From positions 248,001-312,000 of the forward strand of contig NC_006038.1 of NCBI RefSeq assembly GCF_000002515.2: DNA of 64,000 bases, in the 5' to 3' direction. The notes beneath the pieces were generated by a model. The model ran no database searches. It was not told the origin of the DNA and worked only from the letters and a program-made list of their open reading frames with translations. The translations under genes and the position numbers were made by a program. Positions 27,298 through 39,676 of the stretch are shown here, one piece after another. Source of the stretch: Kluyveromyces lactis. Its lineage: Eukaryota; Ascomycota; Saccharomycetes; Saccharomycetales; Saccharomycetaceae. Every line of letters begins with the position of its first letter. Position 1 is the stretch's first letter.

Positions 27298-29343
27298 TCA
27301 ATGTGTGCTATGCCCTCTATGATATTTAAGACCATTCAAATTCTTATATCTCTTTCCACAGACTTCACAGCGGTAAGGTTTGTCATTTTCCATACCCATT
27401 CCATCAGGATAAGGTTCATTAGATTCTGGATCTATTATGCTGAAAGTGCCATCTGGGTTTTCATGTAATTTTTGGTTCTGATGACCATGCAGTTTGTGAT
27501 ACTTCAAACCATTTTGATTCTTGTACGTCTTGTCACATCCTATCACTGGACATTTGAACGGTTTATGCTCCTCGTGATCCATCACGTAAAGTCTTCTAGC
27601 TGGATCATCAATGTAACCCTGTTGTTTTCTACTGGACAAAACGTTATCTTCATCATCATGATCATCTTCATCATCTTCATCTTCATCGACAACTTCATCG
27701 TCATCATCATCATCTTCACCAATAACTACCCCGGATTCATGATCTCCAAGCAAACCTGAGTCACTATCCTGCCTTCCAATACCCTTCATTTTCATGTGGG
27801 AATTAGTCAACTTCTTGGATTTTTTTGAGAGTCCTAGTTGATTAGTATTTGTTAGCGGGACGTTGTGCGAAAGAGGATCAATCGAACCAAAGCCCATGAC
27901 CCCTCCAAGAGAACTATCGTTTAATCCAGAAATAACCCCCGCTTCCATGTAATCAAGATCCAAACCAGATCCCAAAGGTAAAGACCGCTTGCTAGCTGGC
28001 TGGACCATTGTTTGATGAGATTTCGTAGAGTATGAGTTGAAATTAGAAACATTTCTAGATGATGATGGCTGGGAATGTTTCGATTGTAGAAACACTTCAT
28101 TTGTCGAAACTGCATCCACGAAACCCCCATTCAAATGCAGTTGATTAGTGGAAGCGGATGATTGGCCAGACTGAGACAAAGAAGTCAGGTTTGAACTGGA
28201 TGACGAGGTATTAATCTGTGAGCCCCGCGGTACTTTGCTTTGAGATTGACCAGATCCAGTTAAACCACTTCCCGATTGAAGTAGACGGTGATCAGACTTT
28301 CTTGGGTGCTGAGACCCGTTTATAGTGTTGTTATTGTTGCCGTTATTGTTATTGTTATCATTAATGTTATTGGTATTATTATTACTTTGATGTTGCTGCT
28401 GCATCCGTTGCTGCGATAATATAGCCTTCCGCTGCTGATAATTTACACCGTTAGAAGACAGATGTTCCTGTTGCATGGCATGATTATGATGGTCTGGTCC
28501 ACTTCTCAGTTGGCCATGCATGTTATTTGACGCTAGCGAACCACTGGCGTGCTGATTTAGATGAGAATGCAAATGCGAATTAGAATGGCTGGAATTTGCG
28601 TTTGACATGGCTGCAGAGCTGGTGTTATTAGATTGAGAATGATGGTTACCGTTATTTGAAGAGGCATGAGCAGCTGATTGCAGATTGAAGTTCATATTGA
28701 CTCCGACCATATTTGGGTTCATAGGGTGATGAACATGGCCATGGTTGTTATGGTGAGAGGGGAGACCGTTGCTATGGCTTCCTGGAGAAGTGGCAATATG
28801 AGCTTCTTCATAATGCCTTAAGAGGTCGTGCAAACTAGGAAGCAGTTGGCCACAGCAGCTATAATCCTTGCAGTATTGTTTCTCAAGATTGGGCAAATAA
28901 GCACCTGATGAACCAGGAGGAGAGGCAAATTTTGTAAGGTCCAAGGGGCTCTTACCACCACCAACATTCCCATTACCATGTTTTCCCAAGAAGTCATTCG
29001 AATTTTGTACGTTGATCGGATATGCTCTACCATGGCCGCTGCTGTTCCCATTAACGTTGATGTGGCCATTTATAGAAAGAGATCCATGATCCTTTCCGTA
29101 CGACTGAGCATGGATCATAACTTCATCTCGTAGCCACGAACTGATCGTAAGCGACCCCCATGAAACACCACCTATTCCCTGAGAATGAGCAATAGAGTCT
29201 CTTCTTAACTTAGCCATCTGATGCGTATTCCCATTAGAACCCGCACTTCCACTGTTATCCACCATACTCTCACTAATAAATATCCCTGGTCCTGAACCAG
29301 TAGTATTACTGGCCGGAGCAGTTGTTGTAGCAGTCGTTTCCAT
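27298..29343 (-). CDS. SFP1: Zinc-finger regulator Sfp1 (ribosomal genes, cell size)
   Basis: Transcription factor that activates ribosomal protein and ribosome-biogenesis genes and couples growth to cell size under TOR control. The 681 residues match S. cerevisiae Sfp1 (about 683). The last 88 residues hold the hallmark pair of C2H2 fingers, CPVIGCDKTYKNQNGLKYH and CEVCGKRYKNLNGLKYH, separated by an insert with PESNEPYPDG. A third, atypical finger lies near residues 155-182 (CKDYSCCGQLL..HYEEAH). The middle is Asn/Ser/His/Gln-rich, and an acidic run of D and E at about residues 545-570 precedes the fingers. The 5' region holds a large inverted repeat with two E-boxes. Confidence 0.97.
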   Translation of the reverse strand: METTATTTAPASNTTGSGPGIFISESMVDNSGSAGSNGNTHQMAKLRRDSIAHSQGIGGVSWGSLTISSWLRDEVMIHAQSYGKDHGSLSINGHINVNGNSSGHGRAYPINVQNSNDFLGKHGNGNVGGGKSPLDLTKFASPPGSSGAYLPNLEKQYCKDYSCCGQLLPSLHDLLRHYEEAHIATSPGSHSNGLPSHHNNHGHVHHPMNPNMVGVNMNFNLQSAAHASSNNGNHHSQSNNTSSAAMSNANSSHSNSHLHSHLNQHASGSLASNNMHGQLRSGPDHHNHAMQQEHLSSNGVNYQQRKAILSQQRMQQQHQSNNNTNNINDNNNNNGNNNNTINGSQHPRKSDHRLLQSGSGLTGSGQSQSKVPRGSQINTSSSSSNLTSLSQSGQSSASTNQLHLNGGFVDAVSTNEVFLQSKHSQPSSSRNVSNFNSYSTKSHQTMVQPASKRSLPLGSGLDLDYMEAGVISGLNDSSLGGVMGFGSIDPLSHNVPLTNTNQLGLSKKSKKLTNSHMKMKGIGRQDSDSGLLGDHESGVVIGEDDDDDDEVVDEDEDDEDDHDDEDNVLSSRKQQGYIDDPARRLYVMDHEEHKPFKCPVIGCDKTYKNQNGLKYHKLHGHQNQKLHENPDGTFSIIDPESNEPYPDGMGMENDKPYRCEVCGKRYKNLNGLKYHRGHSTH

Positions 29344-30197
29344 CTCGCTGTTCCGTACAAGGAAAAAGAGAGTAAAATTAAAACTAGACTACGTAGCCTT
29401 CAGGAAAAAAAAAGAGAATAGTATAAAAAACCTTTAAGAAAGATTCCACACAGTTGCGTTACCAATCCTTATCCTATTTCTCCCAGCTTTATACTACAGA
29501 TGAGCCGATGAAACTTCTATATTATACCGAATTCTCTCACCGTATCTTGAAATCTAAATTCAACTTTCTGACCGAGAAAATGAAATATTATAACAGACCT
29601 GTCCTGTCCCCAGAATGATCGTCTGTGTTCCGACCCGATAGCGTTCTCTGCCGTGCCTAGCTGGATAAATCAAACGCCTGAGACCGTATAATATCCGACC
29701 GAACTTATCGACTTCTTTCCTGATCCTACTTGTCTCAAGATTTCATATCAAATCATCACCATACATTATTCTCTATATTCCACTTTCACATATATATATC
29801 ACAATATCACAATATCAAACCCAATTACATATATCCGCAGTGTTCAATTATAGTTTTGAACGACTTTTGGAATCCGTGCAGCGGGTTCTTCTATTGAAGT
29901 CAGCTGCTGGGGTCAGAAACAGGCGTAGCAGTACTGGTCTTATTCCTTTTTCGGAGAGGGGGCAGGCATAGAGAAGAGGAAGGGGAACGGACTGTTGTAC
30001 GTACAAAGTGATATAAAATCACTCTGCACGGACAGTGTTGAGATAAATTCCGAGTTTCTGGCCTCCTGTCTTGACCCTTTTTCCCATGCTACGGTTTCTA
30101 GGGGGGAAAATTAGATCCTTTCTTTGGTAGTGGGAGCAAGGAAAGACAGGACAGAGGCCTTAGGCCAGTCCCTGTTTACCCGGACTTTATTGAGGCC

Positions 30198-30248
30198 AAC
30201 AATGACGATTCACGTGACGGGCGACGCGTCACGTGAATCGTCATTGTT
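30198..30248. promoter_or_regulatory. Perfect 22-bp inverted repeat with paired E-boxes
   Basis: The left arm 30198-30219 and right arm 30227-30248 are exact reverse complements around a 7-nt spacer. Each arm contains TTCACGTGACG, so two CACGTG boxes (bound by Cbf1, Pho4 or Tye7 type factors) face each other 11 bp apart. The element lies about 855 bp before SFP1 and about 260 bp before DUS3. Confidence 0.85.
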
Positions 30249-30384
30249 TGCTATGAATGCTTTTTTCAATGTGTCAAAAGAGATTCATGCCAGTAGCGAT
30301 CGAATTTATACAGTTTATGTAATTCCCATCGCATCACTGGTGAGCTGTTTCCATCATTCTACGTGAAAATTGACAAAAAAAAAA

Positions 30385-30440
30385 GCGATGAAATTTATGC
30401 ACAATATTTACAGGCCTATCTCATCGACAAGATGAGATGA
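30385..30440 (+). promoter_or_regulatory. PAC-like cluster upstream of DUS3
   Basis: GCGATGA at 30385-30391, CTCATCG at 30420-30426 (the reverse orientation of the motif) and GATGAGATGA at 30431-30440 lie 70-125 bp before the DUS3 ATG. These are partial PAC elements. Confidence 0.55.
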
Positions 30441-30509
30441 ATCGATAGAGATAAGTAATTCAAAGCATCCACTTCGCTAGTGCAATCAATAACCCCTGGT
30501 ATACCTGAT

Positions 30510-32507
30510 ATGGATCCAAGTCAACCACAGGTCAAGAGACCAGCTAGTTCAGATGAACAGCCGTCGGCTAAGAAAACGGATACTGCCACTTCCAAAGGTA
30601 TCGCTCATTTGAAACCAGAATTTATCTTGTTCAATGATCAAAATGGTAGTTCCAGGCCTATGGCAGGCGAGTATAACGACGAAGAAGAGTCCACGTCTTC
30701 TCGTCTTGAATCTCAACCGGCAAATCAAATAAAGGGTAAGAAACAAAACAGTAAGAAGAAAAGAGGTCAAAACAAGAACCGTGATAACAGACAAGTGAGA
30801 GAACAGCACGCTCTTTGTTCGAAATTTGTCACTAACGTCGATGCTACCTGTTCTTTTGATACTAAGTGTAGGTACGTGCATGATGTGAGAGAGTACTTGT
30901 CTAAGAAAGCCCCTGAGATTAAAACCGAGTTTTTCCCCATATGTCCAGTTTGGCAATCTTTGGGACATTGTCCCATGGGTTACAAATGTTGTTTCCTTTC
31001 CTCGCATTGTAATATGGAGACTCTGGAATTAAAAGATCTGTACGAGGTGGATGAGAGGAAAAAGCTTTATGAGGCTAACCATGAGATCAATCACATAGAC
31101 GGTGAAAGGAAGTATGATCTAATTAAGAGAAGATTCTCATTCACGAAGAGCGATTATATATTAGAGATTATTGATGCCATGCAACAAGAGAATAGAGATT
31201 TAATGAACACTTCAAAGGGTTCTGAAACAACTACAGATGCTAATGCTGGTGAAGACGCTAATGATGAAAAGGTCTCATTTCAAGCAACTGAAAAACAAAA
31301 CCAACTAACGGAGAAAAGAGAAAGACAACGTGAACTGTATTTGAAATATCACGATACCAGGTTTTTCGCACAGGAGAAGAGAAAGCTAGATTTGCATCAT
31401 AAGAAGATCGTCTCTCCCTTGACTACCGTCGGTAACTTGCCTTACCGTCGTCTAATGCGGAAATTAGGAGCAGACGTGACTTATTCTGAAATGGCTTTGG
31501 CTGTTCCCTTGATTCAAGGTACAAATTCAGAATGGGCACTACCGAAGGCCCATTGCTCAGAGTTTCCTGGGTTTGGTGTTCAAATTGCATGTTCAAAAAC
31601 TTGGCAAGCTGCAAAGGCTGCAGAAGCACTTGCTGCTAACGTCACTGGAGTTAGCGAAATAAATCTAAACAGTGGTTGCCCGATTGATCTTTTATACAGA
31701 CAAGGTAGCGGAAGCGCATTACTAGATAATCCTGCCAGAATGATCCGTTGTTTGAATGGTATGAACTATGTTTCGAACGACATACCTGTCACCGTGAAGA
31801 TCCGTACTGGTACTAGAGAAGGCCATCCAATTGCATTATCTATCACTAAGAGATTAGTGCTTGAAACGGACGTTGCAGCTATCACTTTGCATGGTAGAAC
31901 CAGACAACAAAGATACACTAAATCTGCCGATTGGGACTATGTCGGAGAGGTAGCTAATGCGGTAAGGACATACGAAGCAGAAAGACAAGAGAACAAGAAT
32001 CTAAGAGATGGCCAGAAGATTCAATTTGTTGGTAACGGTGATTGTAACAACTGGGAAGATTGGTACAAACATCTTGAAAATAAAAACATGGATAGTGTGA
32101 TGGTTGCTCGTGGTGCACTAATTAAGCCATGGATCTTCGAAGAAGTCGATGCCCAGCAATACATGGATAAAAGTTCTAAGGAAAGATTGGAAATTTTGAA
32201 AGACTATTGTAAATTTGCAATGGATCATTGGGGTACTGACCAGTATGGTATCTCTCAATGTCGTAGATTCTTCTGTGAATTTATGTCATTCTTCCACAGA
32301 TATGTTCCAATGGGTATTTGTGAAAGATACCCCGTTCTACTAAACGAAAGACCACCAAATTGGAAAGGCCGTGATGATCTAGAAACATTGTTAGGCTCCA
32401 CTGACTCTAACGACTGGCTCAAATTATCCGAAATGTTCTTTGGTAAAGTGAACGATGAATTCGTTTTCACTCCAAAACATAAAAGTAATTCATTTGCAAC
32501 TAACTAA
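30510..32507 (+). CDS. DUS3: tRNA-dihydrouridine synthase 3
   Basis: FMN-dependent enzyme that makes dihydrouridine at position 47 of cytoplasmic tRNA (and in some mRNAs). The 665-residue product closely matches S. cerevisiae Dus3 (about 668). The N-terminus is charged and includes [18 protein letters not shown]. Two CCCH zinc fingers follow ([11 protein letters not shown] and [13 protein letters not shown]). The Dus barrel then carries [40 protein letters not shown] with the catalytic Cys, and [12 protein letters not shown]. The frame runs up to 30480 with a GTG; the ATG at 30510 ([11 protein letters not shown]) is used. PAC-like elements sit just upstream. Confidence 0.97.
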   Translation: MDPSQPQVKRPASSDEQPSAKKTDTATSKGIAHLKPEFILFNDQNGSSRPMAGEYNDEEESTSSRLESQPANQIKGKKQNSKKKRGQNKNRDNRQVREQHALCSKFVTNVDATCSFDTKCRYVHDVREYLSKKAPEIKTEFFPICPVWQSLGHCPMGYKCCFLSSHCNMETLELKDLYEVDERKKLYEANHEINHIDGERKYDLIKRRFSFTKSDYILEIIDAMQQENRDLMNTSKGSETTTDANAGEDANDEKVSFQATEKQNQLTEKRERQRELYLKYHDTRFFAQEKRKLDLHHKKIVSPLTTVGNLPYRRLMRKLGADVTYSEMALAVPLIQGTNSEWALPKAHCSEFPGFGVQIACSKTWQAAKAAEALAANVTGVSEINLNSGCPIDLLYRQGSGSALLDNPARMIRCLNGMNYVSNDIPVTVKIRTGTREGHPIALSITKRLVLETDVAAITLHGRTRQQRYTKSADWDYVGEVANAVRTYEAERQENKNLRDGQKIQFVGNGDCNNWEDWYKHLENKNMDSVMVARGALIKPWIFEEVDAQQYMDKSSKERLEILKDYCKFAMDHWGTDQYGISQCRRFFCEFMSFFHRYVPMGICERYPVLLNERPPNWKGRDDLETLLGSTDSNDWLKLSEMFFGKVNDEFVFTPKHKSNSFATN

Positions 32508-32663
32508 GAACGTGAAATATTCGTCAGAACGTGCGGCGTCTATCCTGAAAGTTTGGTCTTCAACGTTCATTGAATCATAGACATGTAAATATTTTTCGCT
32601 TACTTATATATATATATACATATAGACGTAAGGTCATAAAAGGTCATATCCCATTCCCTGGTT

Positions 32664-33203
32664 TTACTCCATCTCTTTCTGTAAAGCAGAGGCCTGCTCC
32701 TTCAATCTTGTAATTTCCTCATCTACAGATTCAATTTCTTTTTCTAATGCCTTTTGTTGAGGAGCCAGTTTATCTTCCTCCGATTTCAAGATCAAATGAT
32801 AATCCTCTTTTAGCTCGAATAACTCCCAGACAAGGTTAACGGTACGGCTCAATACAAATGTTAAGAACAAAGTAATGCCCGTTAAGTACATGTTCCTCTG
32901 CCAGAAGAACTTTCTTGATAAAATCTCCATTCTTCCTTGAGGATGAGTACCTGTACCTACTTCCTTTAGCTTATCCAATTCGCCCTCTACGCTGTAGACT
33001 TTATTTATAGAATCAACGAAAAGTAATAGAATGAATGCTAGTAAGCATTTGATTGTTATCTGAACCGTAGGAGAAAAGAAAGGTTTCGAAAGGGCAGAGA
33101 TGACAGGTTTCTTAAACTTCGAGGGAAGTGGAAGACCTAACAAAGTCAATGTAATCAATTCCACGACTAAGATAGCAAATACTAGGCTATGATATAGCGA
33201 CAT
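32664..33203 (-). CDS. YET3: BAP31-family ER membrane protein (YET3-like)
   Basis: Yeast endoplasmic reticulum transmembrane protein of the BAP31 family, associated in S. cerevisiae with the SND/translocon and inositol regulation. The 179-residue product starts MSLYHSLVFAILVVELITL, with three predicted membrane segments (about residues 5-22, 43-62 and 98-120), then a C-terminal cytosolic coiled coil (KALEKEIESVDEEITRLKEQ). The frame is open 66 codons further upstream with two other ATGs, but family members start at MSLYH, so 33203 is chosen. Synteny with AHK1 and BRE1 favours YET3 (YDL072C); it probably stands for the common ancestor of YET1/YET2/YET3. No KKXX retrieval signal is present. Confidence 0.88.
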   Translation of the reverse strand: MSLYHSLVFAILVVELITLTLLGLPLPSKFKKPVISALSKPFFSPTVQITIKCLLAFILLLFVDSINKVYSVEGELDKLKEVGTGTHPQGRMEILSRKFFWQRNMYLTGITLFLTFVLSRTVNLVWELFELKEDYHLILKSEEDKLAPQQKALEKEIESVDEEITRLKEQASALQKEME

Positions 33204-34502
33204 TTCCAAATATCCTATAGTACGCGTGTTAATTTTGCAAGCCAAGCTGAGTCTTATGAAAATACTGTTAGCGTTGGGACTGAAAAGAGATGATTTAATT
33301 CCTGTCAGAGTTGTGTGATTGAAATACGAAGGGAACTGATGGCTGGACATTAAGGTAAAAATATATAATGTACAACAGACATTTTGGCAAAATGACATCA
33401 AAGCTTGCTTTCAACACAATAAGTTACCCGACAACGGAAGCAACCCTCCAAAATTTTGCGGTTTTGGCGTCCACAAAACAGGAATCTCCCCCAATCTTGA
33501 TGAAGATTTTTGATTAACTAATCATATTGTGGTTCACGGGCGTTATTCGAGTCACTAACTTTTCCCTTTACTAATGCGCACACATAGAGTATCAGAATAA
33601 CTTCGTCGAACGTGACTATACACCCATACATCACTATACTATCTGGCTGTATTTCTTCCCTGTGTTTGGTTGTAAACAGCTCTACATGGATTTTTTTTTT
33701 GTAACGCAACTACGAGATAAAAAAAAATGACCAAGCAAAAAGGATTAGCACCTCCTTCTAATACTCTTATTGCAAGGGGGAAAGAACAGTAAGCAGGAAA
33801 TCACGAGAATGAACTAAACTGTAACTCCCTATTTCTTTGCCTGAAGCTGATCTGTTGCATCACGGAAAAGTAATGGATCTTCAATTACTCATTTACACCA
33901 GTTGCGCCTAGTACCACCACTATCAAGAGGACCCGTTCCGTTCTACTGTGAATATGACGATCATAACTGCTATCGTTAAAAACGATGTCAAGTTTCCGAA
34001 GCATTTTCTTACCCGCACTCTCATGTAACGCCTCCCAAAATTATTATGCTGGGTTTTTGCGTTTTTGTATGCGCTGTCATGTTTATGAGTTTTTTTCTTG
34101 CATCCGTCCTCCAGCGTCCTCTATCGCACTCTGAATTTCTTGTAATATTTTTTTCGTCTTCACTTTCCATTTTTCATTTTTTTAAAATTTTCGTCAGTAT
34201 ATAAACACGAGGGCTGGTCCTGAAAAAAAGTTTTGGGCCTTTTTCGTCAATGGCTCTTGTTTGTTACCCTTTTGGGACATCCTCCCATTATTTCACAGCG
34301 TTAGAAGAATATTTCGCTGTTCTGTTTGGGTTTTTCTCTGGCGACTTTTGCTTTTTTTTTATTTCTCGGTTTTTAGATATACCGCAGTAACCAACTGACT
34401 TAACTGACTGATTGACTGGGCTGGCTGACCAGGTGACACGAAGTATCCACGTGACTTTTAAAGTTTTCAGAAAGCAAATACTTGAAATACGTAATAAAAG
34501 CA
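33204..34502. other. YET3/BDF1 divergent intergenic region
   Basis: A 1.3-kb divergent region. The half next to BDF1 is T-rich. It holds a cluster of ACTGACT/GACTG repeats (34393-34431) and a CACGTG box at 34449-34454 just before the BDF1 start. No tRNA or further gene was recognised. Confidence 0.4.
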
Positions 34503-36488
34503 ATGCAGATGGCTGAGACACGTGACCTTAAGGAAGCGCATGAAACAGGTATTTTTGATACAAAACCGGTTGATGCGAAGAGTGAGGGACAGGCTCAACC
34601 GGAGGCCGAATCTGACGGTGCCAGTAATGGTGGTGCGGCTGTTGTGGCAACACCAGCTGCTACTCCTGTGGAAGGTGAGGCAGATGAATCTATAGATCCA
34701 GCTGCCTCTGCCACTGAACAGGAGCAGGAGCAGAAACATGAGCTTAAAGATGAATCGGCTGCCGCTGATACTCCCAAATCTGATATGGTTCCAGCTCCAG
34801 CTCCTCCACAGGAGCCGGATATGAACAACCTACCGCAAAACCCGTTACCTCCACATCAAAAGAAACATGCAGTGACTGCTGTGAAAGCGGTAAAACGGTT
34901 AAAGGACGCTAAGCCCTTCCATAAACCTGTAGATCCCGTCGCATTGAATATCCCATTATATTTCAACTACATCCCTCGTCCAATGGACCTTTCTACAATT
35001 GAAAGGAAATTGAATCTTGACGCTTATGAGACCCCAGAACAAGTCACAGATGATTTCAACTTGATGGTGAGTAACTGTATCAAGTTTAACGGTGATAAAG
35101 CTGTGATTTCACAAATGGCTAGGAACATTCAGGCATCTTTCGAAAAGCATATGCTAAATATGCCAGCTAAAGATGCACCTCCTCAGCAACCTAAACGTAC
35201 CAAGACTCATCCCGACCAACCTGTCGTTATCAGAAGGGCTCCTTCTAACTCTGGAAGGCCTAAGCGTGAAATTCATCCTCCAAAGACAAAAGATATTTAT
35301 CCTTACGAGAGTAATAAACCTAAATCAAAGAAGCATCAAATGGAAATGAAGTTCTGTCAACAAGTGTTAAAAGAACTACTCTCGAAGAAATACTCATCGT
35401 TCAACTATCCATTCTTGGAACCCGTTGATCCAGTGGCTTTGAATTGTCCTACATATTTTGATTTCGTGAAGGAACCTATGGATCTTGGTACCGTTCAAAA
35501 GAAGTTGAATAATTGGGAATATCAAACCTCTGAAGAATTTGAACATGACGTCAGATTGGTCTTCAAGAATTGTTATGCTTTCAACCCAGAAGGTACCATC
35601 GTTAACATGATGGGCCATCGTCTTGAAGATGTATTCAATTCTAAGTGGGCTGATAGACCTGTGATCCCTGAAGAAGAAAGTGCTGATGAAGGTGGAGAAT
35701 CCGAAGATGGATACGAGTCTGATGAGCCTTCTGAAGAGGAACAAATAGATGAAACTCAAATTACTAACCCTGCTATACAGTACCTTGAACAACAGTTGGA
35801 AAGAATGAAAATAGAATTACAACAGTTGAAAAAACAGGAACTTGACAGAATCAGAAAAGAGAGACGTGCGGCTAGAGCAAGCATGAAACCAAAAAGGAAA
35901 GGTAAAGGTACCAAGAGAAAGGCAACTGCCAATAGTAAATCCATGGGTAAAAGACGTAAGAAGAACTCGCTGAAGGTTGTTGTCACTTATGATATGAAAC
36001 GTACCATTAGTGAAAGGATCGGTGATTTACCAGAAGGTAAACTCGAGAAGGCCGTCGATATCATACGGAAATCAATGCCTGAAATTGGTGCTGACGATGA
36101 AGTTGAATTGGATATTGAACAACTCGACGAAACCACCATCTTGACGTTGTACAATACCTTCTTCCGTAAATATGATACTTCCAACAATGGCTATGCAGGA
36201 TCAGATGATGCCATTTTGTCTGTACCATCGGAAACAGATCTAAGACACAATTCTTTGTCACCAAACTCTTCAAAATCAAAGGGGAAGCGTCGGAGAAGTA
36301 AGGCTTTAAGCGAAGAAGAACAAAACAATCAGATTGAACAAATTAAGAATAAGCTAGCTTCTTTCAACGCCAACTCTCCGATGAGTCCAAATACTTTGAA
36401 CGCTCTCGCTCACCAACACCATCAACATCAACATAATGACAACTCGTCATCTGATGATGATATGAGTAGCGAAAGTGAAGAAGAGTAA
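34503..36488 (+). CDS. BDF1: BET-family double bromodomain protein Bdf1/Bdf2
   Basis: BET protein that reads acetylated histone H4 and works with TFIID in transcription start. The 661-residue product has bromodomain 1 (about residues 125-225, with NIPLYFNYIPRPMDLSTIE and acetyl-lysine-binding Asn in NCIKFN) and bromodomain 2 (about 285-385, with NCPTYFDFVKEPMDLGTVQ and NCYAFN). An ET domain follows at about residues 500-556 (ISERIGDLPEGKLEKAVDII), and the tail is Ser/Asp/Glu-rich. The ATG at 34503 is used; the frame starts at TTG before it. S. cerevisiae has two copies, BDF1 (YLR399C) and BDF2 (YDL070W); this is the single unduplicated gene. Confidence 0.96.
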   Translation: MQMAETRDLKEAHETGIFDTKPVDAKSEGQAQPEAESDGASNGGAAVVATPAATPVEGEADESIDPAASATEQEQEQKHELKDESAAADTPKSDMVPAPAPPQEPDMNNLPQNPLPPHQKKHAVTAVKAVKRLKDAKPFHKPVDPVALNIPLYFNYIPRPMDLSTIERKLNLDAYETPEQVTDDFNLMVSNCIKFNGDKAVISQMARNIQASFEKHMLNMPAKDAPPQQPKRTKTHPDQPVVIRRAPSNSGRPKREIHPPKTKDIYPYESNKPKSKKHQMEMKFCQQVLKELLSKKYSSFNYPFLEPVDPVALNCPTYFDFVKEPMDLGTVQKKLNNWEYQTSEEFEHDVRLVFKNCYAFNPEGTIVNMMGHRLEDVFNSKWADRPVIPEEESADEGGESEDGYESDEPSEEEQIDETQITNPAIQYLEQQLERMKIELQQLKKQELDRIRKERRAARASMKPKRKGKGTKRKATANSKSMGKRRKKNSLKVVVTYDMKRTISERIGDLPEGKLEKAVDIIRKSMPEIGADDEVELDIEQLDETTILTLYNTFFRKYDTSNNGYAGSDDAILSVPSETDLRHNSLSPNSSKSKGKRRRSKALSEEEQNNQIEQIKNKLASFNANSPMSPNTLNALAHQHHQHQHNDNSSSDDDMSSESEEE

Positions 36489-38728
<2,240 letters not shown>

Positions 38729-39676
38729 ACAAACCCAAAAAAACAAAAAAATGAACAAACTAAAACTACACCTAAATAAACCGTGCGTAAAAGGTAGTAC
38801 CATATTACTAGAAAAGATCACAAGTGTATCACACATGTGCATCTCATATTACATCTTTTATCCAATCCATTCTCTCTATCCCGTCTGTTCCTGTCAGATT
38901 CTTTTTCCATAAAAAGAAGAAGACCCCGAATCTCACCGGTACAATGCAAAACTGCTGAAAAAAAAAGAAAGTTCACTGGATACGGGAACAGTGCCAGTAG
39001 GCTTCACCACATGGACAAAACAATTGACGATAAAATAAGCAGGTGAGCTTCTTTTTCAAGTCACGATCCCTCTATGTCTCAGAAACAATATATACAAGCT
39101 AAACCCTTTTGAACCAGTTCTCTCTTCATAGTTATGTTCACATAAATTGCGGGAACAAGACTCCGCTGGCTGTCAGGTACCCGTTGTAACGTTTTCGTCC
39201 GCCCAATTATTAGCACAACATTGGCAAAAAGAAAAACTGCTCGTTTTCTCTACAGGTAAATTACAATTTTTTTCAGTAATTTTCGCTGAAAAATTTAAAG
39301 GGCAGGAAAAAAAGACGATCTCGACTTTGCATAGATGCAAGAACTGTGGTCAAAACTTGAAATAGTAATTTTGCTGTGCGTGAACTAATAAATATATATA
39401 TATATATATATTTGTGTATTTTGTATATGTAATTGTGCACGTCTTGGCTATTGGATATAAGATTTTCGCGGGTTGATGACATAGAGCGTGTACTACTGTA
39501 ATAGTTGTATATTCAAAAGCTGCTGCGTGGAGACAGACTAAAATAGATAAAAAGCACACATTTTGACTTCGGTACCGTCAACTTAGTGGGACAGTCTTTT
39601 ATATTTGGTGTAAGCTCATTTCTGGTACTATTCGAAACAGAACAGTGTTTTCTGTATTACCGTCCAATCGTTTGTC
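38729..39676. other. GNT1/transporter intergenic region with TA microsatellite
   Basis: A 948-bp spacer between two co-directional genes. It includes a (TA)n run at about 39391-39410. Short frames inside it are not convincing. Confidence 0.4.
39391..39410. repeat. (TA)n microsatellite
   Basis: About ten tandem TA units in the spacer before the UDP-GlcNAc transporter gene. Confidence 0.85.

Larger units (their letters stand above)
29344..30509. other. SFP1/DUS3 divergent promoter region
   Basis: A 1166-bp divergent region upstream of both genes. It contains a 22-bp perfect inverted repeat with CACGTG boxes at 30198-30248, PAC-like sequences at 30385-30440 next to DUS3, and TATATATATC plus CACAATAT repeats near 29790-29820. 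No extra gene is supported. Confidence 0.5.

Noticed and set aside
33980-34010. Centromere CDEIII-like GTTTCCGAAG
   Set aside because: There is no long AT-rich CDEII next to it and no ATCACGTG CDEI at the right distance.
39147-39365. Frame ending HRCKNCGQNLK before the transporter gene
   Set aside because: A CxxC pair at the end is suggestive, but the frame lacks an ATG and no second zinc-binding pair exists.
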